Below are positions 7,055-15,400 of a stretch of DNA of 17,025 nucleotides, one piece after another. The translations under genes were made by a program, and so were the position numbers. Under the pieces are notes generated by a model, which had not been told where the DNA came from, did not search any database, and was given only the letters and a program-made list of their open reading frames with translations. Location of the stretch: contig JAKISR010000042.1 of NCBI GenBank assembly GCA_021648465.1, positions 1-17,025 on the forward strand. Direction: 5' to 3'. Each line of letters opens with the position of its first letter. The stretch's first letter is position 1. Origin of the DNA: Sulfurimonas sp. (GTDB taxonomy: Bacteria > Campylobacterota > Campylobacteria > Campylobacterales > Sulfurimonadaceae).

Positions 7055-7936
7055 ATGGGAAAATTAAAATACGCACTTTTTACAGGATGTACTGCTAAAC
7101 AAAGTACTCCTGAACAGATGATGTCAACTATGGCAGTTGCAAAAAAACTAGATATAGAACTTATAGAATTAACAGAAGCTTCATGTTGTGGAGCTTCTCA
7201 CTTACAAGATTATGATGAATTTTTATCTTTAGTTTTAAATGCTAGAAATATTGCTTATGCAGAAAAACATGAGCTTACTATGGTTACTATTTGTAATACT
7301 TGTCAACTAAATACTGCAATGACAAAAAATAGACTAGATAATAATGCAGAGTTAAAAGCTAAAGTAAATGAAAAGCTTGGAGAGGTTGGGCTTGAATATA
7401 AGGGAACATCTGCAGTAACTCACTTTTTATATGCTATTGTTGATGATTTTGGTCTTGATAAAATAAAAAAACTGGTAGTAAAACCTCTAAATAAATTTAA
7501 TATTGCACCATTTTATGGTTGTCACAATATTCGCCCTTCAGAACTTCATAATGAAACTCATAAGAAACAAGAGAATCCATATAACCCTACTTCGCTTGAT
7601 GATTTAATTATTGCTTGTGGTGGTGTAAATGTTGAATATGAAGAAAAAAATAAATGTTGTGGCTTTCATGTTGAGCTACAGGCTCCTCATACAGCAGCTG
7701 TTTTAGCAGGAACTGCTATAGCTGGTGCAACTGACCAAAATGCAGATATGATGGTAACTCCTTGTCCACTATGTCATCTAAAGCTTGATACTCAAACTAA
7801 AAGCTCATCTGAAGCTATTGGCCGTGAAGTATCTCTTCCTGTTTTACATATGCAACAGATGATAGGACTCGCTCTTGGATGTACATCTGAAGAACTTGGT
7901 CTTAAGCATCATGTTACTGAAGTTAATTTCGTTTAA
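7055..7936 (+). CDS. sdhE: CCG-domain (HdrB-like) quinone-side subunit of type E Sdh/Frd complex
   Basis: This 293-residue protein replaces the usual cytochrome b anchor. It has two copies of the CCG cysteine-rich motif known from heterodisulfide reductase HdrB. The first is Cys12, Cys44-Cys45-Gly46 and Cys80-x2-Cys83. The second is Cys156, Cys201-Cys202-Gly203 and Cys237-x2-Cys240. In HdrB such motifs bind noncubane [4Fe-4S] clusters. In type E succinate:quinone reductases the subunit attaches the enzyme to the membrane surface and passes electrons to quinone. No transmembrane helix is visible, which fits peripheral attachment. The start is supported by AAGGAG at 7042-7047. It is the last gene of the operon, with hairpins over and just after its stop. 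An alternative name is MfrE/SdhC-type CCG subunit; it is unrelated to the small flavinylation factor also called SdhE. Confidence 0.92.
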   Translation: MGKLKYALFTGCTAKQSTPEQMMSTMAVAKKLDIELIELTEASCCGASHLQDYDEFLSLVLNARNIAYAEKHELTMVTICNTCQLNTAMTKNRLDNNAELKAKVNEKLGEVGLEYKGTSAVTHFLYAIVDDFGLDKIKKLVVKPLNKFNIAPFYGCHNIRPSELHNETHKKQENPYNPTSLDDLIIACGGVNVEYEEKNKCCGFHVELQAPHTAAVLAGTAIAGATDQNADMMVTPCPLCHLKLDTQTKSSSEAIGREVSLPVLHMQQMIGLALGCTSEELGLKHHVTEVNFV

Positions 7937-7974
7937 TTAACTTCTTCATAATTTCCAAGTTCTTTCTTGGGAAT
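7919..7974 (+). terminator. Tandem hairpins at the end of sdhABE
   Basis: The first hairpin is a perfect 10-bp inverted repeat, GAAGTTAATT (7919-7928) and AATTAACTTC (7935-7944), with a 6-base loop that spans the sdhE stop codon. It is followed by a pyrimidine-rich TTCTTC. The second pairs ATTTCCAAG (7951-7959) with CTTGGGAAT (7966-7974) through nine pairs including one T-G wobble, followed by ATTTAA. Neither has a long T-tract or GC-rich stem, so termination could be leaky, or the structures could instead protect the 3' end of the mRNA. Confidence 0.55.
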
Positions 7975-8013
7975 ATTTAAAACAACCAATCTCCCACAAA
8001 TGGAATCTTTATT

Positions 8014-8790
8014 ATGTCAAACTCAATAGAAATAATATCTTGGAATGTTAATGGAATTCGTGCTGTAGGTGCCAAAGAAGCACTTAAATGGATAGATGAG
8101 CGTGAACCTGATATTTTATGTCTTCAAGAGATTAAAGCACTTAAGAATCAAGTTCCTGATGATTTATTTAATAAAAAATATCAAGATATTTTAACGAATT
8201 CAGCTAATAGAAAAGGTTATAGTGGGACTATGACTTGGAGTAATTTACAAAATGATTATAATTCTACTTGTCAAAATATAGACACTCTTAGTGAGGGTAG
8301 AATTATCGAGACTCACTATGGTGATATAGTTCTTTTTAATGTATATTTTCCAAATGGTCAAAAAAATGATGAGAGATTAGCTCATAAAATGAAATTTTAT
8401 GATGATTTTTTAGTGCATTGTAAAAAATTAAGAAATAATGGTAAATCAATCATAATTTGTGGAGATATAAACACAGCTCACAAAGAGATAGATTTAACAC
8501 ATCCAAAAGCTAACTCTAAAAAATCTGGATTTTTACCAATAGAGCGTAAATGGATAGATAAATTAATAAATAATGATTATGTTGATACTTTTAGATATGT
8601 TCATGGAAATAAAGAAGATTGTTATAGTTGGTGGAGTTATCGTGCTAATGCTAGAGCAAACGATGTTGGATGGAGAATAGATTACTTTTTTATCTCAACT
8701 GATTTATGTGAAAATTTGGAAGATGCTTTTATATTAACAGATATAAAGGGCTCTGACCATTGTCCCGTTGGCATTAAGCTCTCTATCTAA
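8014..8790 (+). CDS. xthA: Exodeoxyribonuclease III / class II AP endonuclease
   Basis: This enzyme cuts DNA at abasic sites and removes 3' blocking groups during base-excision repair. The 258-residue chain is full length for the Xth/ExoA family. It has all the family motifs: SWNVNGIRA with Asn11, CLQEIKA with metal-binding Glu39, NVYFPNGQ with Tyr111, GDINTAHKEIDLTHPK with Asp151 and Asn153, GFLPIERKWID, a YSWWSYRANARANDVGWRIDY-type substrate segment around 204-224, and GSDHCPVG with Asp248 and His249. The start is preceded by TGGAA at 8001-8005. It follows sdhE by 77 bp, separated by the tandem hairpins, and probably has its own or readthrough transcription. No oddity is seen. Confidence 0.96.
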   Translation: MSNSIEIISWNVNGIRAVGAKEALKWIDEREPDILCLQEIKALKNQVPDDLFNKKYQDILTNSANRKGYSGTMTWSNLQNDYNSTCQNIDTLSEGRIIETHYGDIVLFNVYFPNGQKNDERLAHKMKFYDDFLVHCKKLRNNGKSIIICGDINTAHKEIDLTHPKANSKKSGFLPIERKWIDKLINNDYVDTFRYVHGNKEDCYSWWSYRANARANDVGWRIDYFFISTDLCENLEDAFILTDIKGSDHCPVGIKLSI

Positions 8791-8802
8791 AATTTAAGAT
8801 GC

Positions 8803-8857
8803 TTACACACTCTCTACACAATAAAAATATATAATTACCCTATACAACATACAGGAG
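8803..8857 (+). promoter_or_regulatory. Putative copA promoter with 11-bp spaced TACACA repeats
   Basis: A TATAAT -10 box lies at 8830-8835. Upstream, TACACA occurs at 8804-8809 and again at 8815-8820, exactly 11 bp apart, overlapping where the -35 would lie; no good -35 hexamer is present. Direct repeats spaced by about one helical turn are the usual target of OmpR-family response regulators, and copper genes in Helicobacter respond to the OmpR-type regulator CrdR. An activator site is thus plausible but unproven. AGGAG at 8853-8857 is the ribosome site for the ATG at 8864. Confidence 0.5.
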
Positions 8858-8863
8858 TATATT

Positions 8864-11437
8864 ATGAATCATACTTATAAAATAACAGGTATGTCATGTG
8901 AGGGTTCTCAAGTTAAAATAAATAATGCGTTTAACAACATAAAAGAGATAATAAATACAGAGTTTAATTTGAAAAATTCAGAAATTTCAATAAGAATGAG
9001 TTCTCATATTTCTGTACAAAAGCTTCAAAAAGCTTTTGTAGATGCTGGACTAGACTATACTATAGAGATGACAAATAATTTACACCATGTACACAAACAT
9101 GAAGAACACAAACATCATAAAACTAAACAAAAAACTGGTGATATTATAACTTCAATAGATGAAACTTCTTGTTGCACTTCAAAATATTCAAAGGTTATAG
9201 AAAACAAAAATGGTATTTTTTATTGTCCTATGCATTGTGAGGATGACAAAACTTATGATAAATTTGGGTCTTGTCCTGTTTGTGGTATGGATTTGATAGA
9301 AGAAACTAAGCTTCTTCAAGCTACACAATACACTTGTCCGATGCATCCTGAGATAATACAAAACAAACCAGGCTCTTGTCCTAAGTGTGGCATGGATTTA
9401 GTTCCTATAGACCCAAGCGAGGAGAATGAAAAGAAAATATATCAAGATTTGCTTAAAAAAATGAAAATAGCAACTCTCTTTAGTATCCCTGTTTTTATTA
9501 TAGCTATGAGTGAATTTATACCAGGTGAACCATTGGCGGATGTGATGAGTCAGCAGAGTTGGAATTGGGTACAGTTGATTTTGACTATACCAGTTGTTTT
9601 TTATGCTTGTTGGACATTTTATGTGCGAGCTTATCAGTCTGTTGTGACATGGAATCTAAATATGTTTACTCTTGTAGGGCTAGGGACTGGTGTTGCATTC
9701 TTATTTAGTGTGGGAGCTATGTTTTTTCCAGATATTTTTCCAGATGATTTTAAAACTTCCTCTGGAACTGTACATCTATATTTTGAAGCTGCGGCGGTCA
9801 TTTTAACTTTAGTGTTACTAGGTCAATTACTTGAAGCTAAAGCCCACTCTCAGACAAGTGGAGCCATAAGGGAACTTTTAAAGTTAGCGCCATCAGAGGC
9901 TATTTTAGTCGAAAATGGTGTAGATAAAGTTATCTCTATACACGATATAGAGGTAGGTAATTTCTTAAGAGTAAAACCAGGTGATAAAATTCCAGTTGAC
10001 GGAGAGATTACACAAGGCAACAGTAGTGTAGATGAGTCTATGATTTCTGGAGAGCCTATTCCTGTGAGTAAAAAAGAGGGAGATAAAGTCATCTCTGGAA
10101 CTATTAATGGGGTACGGTCTTTTATTATGAAGGCTCAAAAAATTGGAGCTGATACACTTCTTTCTCAAATTATTCAAATGGTAAATGACGCAAGTAGATC
10201 TCGTGCACCTATTCAAAAACTAGCAGATACAGTCTCTAAATATTTTGTGCCTATCGTTGTTGTAATTTCAATCATAACATTTATAATTTGGTCAAATTTT
10301 GGTCCAGAGCCAGCTTTTGTATATGCTTTTGTAAATGCAATAGCAGTATTGATTATAGCTTGTCCATGTGCTGTAGGTCTAGCTACACCAATGTCAATTA
10401 TGGTTGGGGTGGGAAAAGGTGCTTTGAGTGGTATTTTAATAAAAAACGCAGAGGCTTTGGAAACCATGGATAAAGTAGATGTTTTGATTACAGATAAAAC
10501 TGGAACAATAACTGAAGGTAAACCATCCGTAGAAAAAGTTTTTGCTTTAGATGATAGCGAAGCAGAAAACTTATTGCAAAAAATCTCATCTCTTAATCAA
10601 TATAGCGAGCATCCATTGGCAGAAGCTGTTGTAAAATACGCTAAAGAAAAAAGTGTTAAGTTGATAGAAGTTAATGATTTTGAAGCTGTTGCTGGAAAAG
10701 GGGTTATTGGCAGTGTAAATGAGAATAAAGTTGCTTTAGGAAATTTAAAACTTATGCAACAGTTTGATATTGTCGTTTCTGATGATCTGAAATCTAAAAT
10801 AGAAACCGAGCAGCGTCTTGGAAAAACTGTTTCATATATAGCAGTTGATGGTAAAGCTTTAGGATATGTATCTATCTATGATGCTATAAAAGAGAGTAGC
10901 AAAAGAGCGATTACAGAGTTAATAGATAGAGGCGTAGAGGTTATTATGATGACAGGAGACAATAATAATACAGCTTCATATGTTGCAGCTAAGTTAAATC
11001 TGAGTGATTATATCGCTGAGTGCCTACCTGAAGATAAACTAAACAAAATTAAAGAGCTTCAATCACAAGGTAAAATTGTCGCTATGGCAGGAGATGGGAT
11101 AAACGACTCACCAGCACTAGCACAAGCAAATGTGGGTATTGCTATGGGAACAGGAACTGATGTAGCTATAGAGAGCGCAGAGATAACCTTAGTAAAAGGA
11201 GATTTACACGGCATTGCAAAAGCAAAAACCCTAAGTCGTGAAGTGATGAAAAATATAAAACAAAATCTATTTTTTGCTTTTATCTACAATACACTTGGGA
11301 TTCCTGTTGCTGCTGGTGTTTTATTTCCTGTTTTTGGGATTTTACTCTCACCGATGATTGCGGCTATTGCTATGAGTTTGAGTTCTGTTTCTGTTATTGT
11401 TAACTCTTTGAGACTAAAAAATATAAAACTAAAGTAA
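8864..11437 (+). CDS. copA: Cu+-type P1B ATPase with HMA-like domain and two CPMH/CGMD metal-binding modules
   Basis: This ATP-driven inner-membrane pump very likely exports Cu+ or Ag+. Its 857 residues contain, in order, an HMA-like domain at 1-70 whose metal motif is GMSCEGS (second Cys missing), a His-rich stretch at 74-86, a Cys103-Cys104 pair, and two short heavy-metal-binding modules, YCPMHCED...CPVCGMDL (120-144) and YTCPMHPE...CPKCGMDL (157-179). The ATPase core follows: several membrane helices from about 202, the SGEP actuator loop at 395-398, the intramembrane CPC at 500-502, DKTGT with phosphorylated Asp544, SEHP at 581-584, GDGINDSP at 743-750, YN at 808-809 and MSLSS at 837-841. 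CPC with YN and M..SS is the copper (P1B-1) signature. The gene has its own promoter region and converges with the minus-strand transglycosylase gene, with only 14 bp between them. Confidence 0.92.
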   Translation: MNHTYKITGMSCEGSQVKINNAFNNIKEIINTEFNLKNSEISIRMSSHISVQKLQKAFVDAGLDYTIEMTNNLHHVHKHEEHKHHKTKQKTGDIITSIDETSCCTSKYSKVIENKNGIFYCPMHCEDDKTYDKFGSCPVCGMDLIEETKLLQATQYTCPMHPEIIQNKPGSCPKCGMDLVPIDPSEENEKKIYQDLLKKMKIATLFSIPVFIIAMSEFIPGEPLADVMSQQSWNWVQLILTIPVVFYACWTFYVRAYQSVVTWNLNMFTLVGLGTGVAFLFSVGAMFFPDIFPDDFKTSSGTVHLYFEAAAVILTLVLLGQLLEAKAHSQTSGAIRELLKLAPSEAILVENGVDKVISIHDIEVGNFLRVKPGDKIPVDGEITQGNSSVDESMISGEPIPVSKKEGDKVISGTINGVRSFIMKAQKIGADTLLSQIIQMVNDASRSRAPIQKLADTVSKYFVPIVVVISIITFIIWSNFGPEPAFVYAFVNAIAVLIIACPCAVGLATPMSIMVGVGKGALSGILIKNAEALETMDKVDVLITDKTGTITEGKPSVEKVFALDDSEAENLLQKISSLNQYSEHPLAEAVVKYAKEKSVKLIEVNDFEAVAGKGVIGSVNENKVALGNLKLMQQFDIVVSDDLKSKIETEQRLGKTVSYIAVDGKALGYVSIYDAIKESSKRAITELIDRGVEVIMMTGDNNNTASYVAAKLNLSDYIAECLPEDKLNKIKELQSQGKIVAMAGDGINDSPALAQANVGIAMGTGTDVAIESAEITLVKGDLHGIAKAKTLSREVMKNIKQNLFFAFIYNTLGIPVAAGVLFPVFGILLSPMIAAIAMSLSSVSVIVNSLRLKNIKLK

Positions 11438-11451
11438 AATAAACTTGATTC

Positions 11452-12420
11452 TTATAAGCCAACATAACTCTCATAAGCCAAGCGTATAACACCTATTGCA
11501 TAGTTTGAAGAGTTATTGTAAACTAATATTTTTTTAACATATTTTTTCAAGTAGATATGCTCTTCTTTATTACATAAAAAACATTCATTTTTTGTGTTAT
11601 CTCTCTTATTTATTTCATATACTAGCGATGAGTTATCATATTTTAACTCATAGTTATACCACTGAGATTCTATTTGCGCTATGTTTGACAGCTTGTCCCA
11701 CTCTATGAGTTTATCAAATGAAGCTTTCTTATTTAAAAAATTACTTGCTGAAACTATAGCATCTTCCATCTTATTTAAATCTGGCATTTTTGTTTTATAA
11801 CCTTGTGCATATACAAAACTATTTGGCATAAATTGGGGGATTCCCACTGCTCCAGCATAAGAACTTGGCAAGTTACACCTATCAACACTAAGACCTTTTT
11901 TATAACAGTATTGTATTATGGATACCATACTTGACTTTCCCATTTTCATAAGCCACTTATCTCTTGGAGTTTTTAACCTATTTTTTACAACCATTGTGTT
12001 ACAAACTTTAAAGGCATCATGATTTAGTTTTATTTTACCTAATGCTGTCTCTTTCATAAGAATAGCTGCTACTATCTCACGATTTACTCCGAACTTTTTT
12101 TCTGTGTAATCATATACTTGCTCATATTTTTTTAGATGTTTTAGTATTTTTGGTATGTGAGAAAGCAAAGTTTTATTTGCTTTTTTTTCATTTTTTATAT
12201 ATGTTAAAATTTTATCTGGATGTAGATATTTCCAACTTAATTCATCATAATTTTTTGTTTTCTCGGGTGAGAGTAAAAATTTATTTATATACTCATAAGA
12301 AACTCCACGCTTTACTAAGCTATTACATATATCTTCATAATTTGTATTTTGAAATTTGCAGTTTGTATATGTTGCAAATAAAGCACTGTTTAAAAATAAA
12401 ATCAATATTAATTTATACAT
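11452..12420 (-). CDS. MltB-like (SLT_2 family) lytic murein transglycosylase
   Basis: Lytic transglycosylases cleave the MurNAc-GlcNAc bond of peptidoglycan, forming 1,6-anhydromuropeptides. The 322-residue product starts with a short signal-like hydrophobic segment (about 1-16, with no lipoprotein cysteine box), so it is probably periplasmic. Glu124 in ILMKETALGKI is the likely catalytic acid, corresponding to the Glu of the ES.FG motif in MltB. SSYAGAVGIPQFMPNSF at 186-202 matches the MltB SWAGA.G.PQFMP.S signature. The C-terminal section has a CFLC pair near 280 and no recognisable extra domain. It begins 10 bp after the mutS7 stop with only a weak AGGT Shine-Dalgarno, so it is probably co-transcribed and partly translationally coupled. 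That pairing has no evident functional reason. Confidence 0.88.
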   Translation of the reverse strand: MYKLILILFLNSALFATYTNCKFQNTNYEDICNSLVKRGVSYEYINKFLLSPEKTKNYDELSWKYLHPDKILTYIKNEKKANKTLLSHIPKILKHLKKYEQVYDYTEKKFGVNREIVAAILMKETALGKIKLNHDAFKVCNTMVVKNRLKTPRDKWLMKMGKSSMVSIIQYCYKKGLSVDRCNLPSSYAGAVGIPQFMPNSFVYAQGYKTKMPDLNKMEDAIVSASNFLNKKASFDKLIEWDKLSNIAQIESQWYNYELKYDNSSLVYEINKRDNTKNECFLCNKEEHIYLKKYVKKILVYNNSSNYAIGVIRLAYESYVGL

Positions 12421-12430
12421 TTTTACTTAC

Positions 12431-15400
12431 CTAATCCCAATCATCCAAAATAAAATCTGAACTATTGTCCTCTTTTGGTTTATTTATCTCTGGTTCTTTC
12501 ACCTCAACAACTTTTTCCTTTGTCATCTGTACTTCATACTTTAATTCTAACCCATTTGAAGTCATTACAAAACCATCTACTTTAATTTTTCCATCGTGAA
12601 TTTGTTTGTGATGTTCTTTACATAATGGCACTAAATTATGCTTAGAATCTTTATGATAGTGATTTATAAAACCTGCTTTATTTGCTAAAGTTTGATTATT
12701 TATATGGTGGACATCATCAGCATTATCTCCACAAATCACACACTTAGTTATATATAAATTATTGTTGTATTTACTGGTTTTTTTCTTTACAAGCAGTTCT
12801 AATTCATCAAAATCTTTTGCTAATCGTTTACGAATTTTATTCGCAATATCCAAAAATTCATCATCCATATGGAGGGATTTTGCAAATTCTAGTCCATATA
12901 TACTGCTTCCACTGCCAGATTGCAAAATCCTATTAAATTCAAGTAAATCTTTTTGCTCATCATATTCAACACTTAGATGCAAATCAACTACATTATCAAG
13001 GATTGTGATCTCTTTCATAGTTGAGAGTTGGTGTAGGTGTGTTGCAAATAAAAACAGTGAGCGAAGTTTTGCTAGTTTTATGATAGCTGATGCTACTATT
13101 GAAACACCTGAGAGCGTCTCTGTTCCATGACTTATTTCATCACCAAGAACAAGTGAGCGAAGAGTTGCGCGGTTAAATATATTTTTCATCTCAAGCATCT
13201 CTACTGCAAAAGTTGAAAGACCTTTAGCTAAATTATCACGCGAGACTATACGAGTAAACAGTGAATCAAAAAGGGAAAATTTCATAACTGAAGCAGATAC
13301 AAAAAAACCACTTTGAGCCATAAGTGTAGCTATCCCTATACTTTTCATCAAGGATGATTTTCCACTAGAGTTAATCCCATAAAGCAAAACACCATTAATA
13401 TCATGCCCATCATGCACATCTACATCAAGCATAACAGTGGTTGGGTGTGGTAAATCCATATACTCACGATTTCCCATAACTATATCATTTGGAACATATA
13501 TTCCACCACTCTCTTGCATCTCTATAAGTGGATGACGAAGTTGCATAAGCTGTATGAAGTTATCTTCATCTTTTACTTCAACTATCATAGGTCTTGCATG
13601 ATTATGAGACTGTGCCACTTTAGATGAGCTAACCCCAACATCCAAATCAGCTACATAAGATATTATGCGATCAAAAAGAAGTGAATATCGCCTTTGATAA
13701 AGAGATTGAAGCTGAATGTATCTATCTTTTACAAGGGCTATAATTTTACGACGATTTTTCATAATTTTATCTGATAAATTATCTGTAAATTCAGAGGTTA
13801 TTTTTACATTATTTGTAAGTTTTTTAACCACAAACTCTTTAAAATTTTCATCTTTTTTAAACTCTTTTTCTATCATTGAGTATCTGTTTTTGCTAAGAGA
13901 GATATAGTAACCCTCTTTTTCAAGCAACCCAAGAGATACAAGCTTATTTGAACTCCCAGCATTATTTGCTTTTAGTAACTCTTCAATCTTTAGGATAATG
14001 TCTTTTAACGCTATTAGCATCACAGAATTATCTTTTACAAGTGTATCTATAACCTCATCAACTCCACCCATTAAAAAATTTTCATCAACTGTAGCATTGG
14101 TAAAACGACGAGATACATCTAAATCGATACTTTTTTGAATATCGCGCAAAAATTCATCTATCTCAAATTCTGAAAATGGAGTTTTTTGAATTTTGTGTTT
14201 TTTTACATATAGCATCAACTCTTTAACACTTAAAACTGAATCATAAATATGATTCATCTCAAATGGGTGTAAACGAGACAAATTTAATCTACGGGAGAGT
14301 CTCTCTAAATCATAAATTCCACGCATAGTTTCATCTAAGTATCTCACATGTGAAGATACTCTATCTATTAGGTTATATCGCCTCTCTAATTCACTTTGCT
14401 CCATTATGGGATTTAATAATCTCTCTTTTAACAAACGCCGACCAATTGCTGTTGAGCTTTTATCTAACATCTTAAGTAGCGTAAATTCGCGTTTATCTTT
14501 AGATATTATCCCCATCTGCTCTAGTGCGTTATTTCCAAGATACATAAAACGACGATTGTCTATAAGACGAGGGTATGATAATTTTTGGACTATGTGATAA
14601 TCATGTTCTATCACAAAATTTATTAATGAAGCAAGGGATTGTGTTATCATAGGGCTTCGCTCTAAATCTAAATGTTCTATTGGAGATAACAATGAACGAA
14701 TTTGATAAACCTCTTTAAACAATTCATTTTGAAACTCAATACGAGGTCTATTATTGTTTATACTATAGTGATAATGTTCAGGTATCTCTAAATAGCTCAT
14801 AACATGGCGTTGATCATTCACCCCATCTAAAAATGTAACAATAACCTCGCTAGTCCTATGCACATTTAAAAGGTTAAATACTTCATCAAGTGCATATGAT
14901 GGATCTTCGCTAGTACCATGTGTCTCATAAAGCCAAGTTTTTCCTGTTGTTACATCTATAGCACAATAACCTACTGTATATATATCTTTATATTTATCTA
15001 TTAAAAGTGAAACTATGTAGTTGTCATCATTATCTACAATATGCTCAAAGTTTGTACCAGGTGATACAATTTGTGATATATAACGACTAATTTTAGGTGG
15101 ATTGCCTTTTTGTTTTACCACCACTATAGTATATTTTTGCTCACTTAAAAGACGACTTAAATATCTATCAAAACTAACAGCAGGCACACCAGCTAAAAGT
15201 GGATTTTTATCAGAGTTTTCAATTATGTTTTTATTTTTTTTAGTAAGTTGAATATTTAGTAGTTCTGCTATCTCTTTAGCTTTGCCAATTTGTTGTTCAT
15301 CGTTGTTAATTTCATATACTTCAAAAAAAGTCCCTATTTCCATAAAAACAACAGTATCTTTTCCATATTTTTTTTCAAAGTGTTTTTGTAAATCAAAATA

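Noticed and set aside
9850..10473. Several short open frames on both strands inside the copper ATPase gene
   Set aside because: They overlap the conserved actuator and membrane segments of the ATPase and have no features of their own.
12762..13130. 122-codon open frame on the plus strand inside mutS7
   Set aside because: It is antisense to the Walker B and HNH-linker part of MutS7; its serine- and leucine-rich product is the expected mirror of the real frame.
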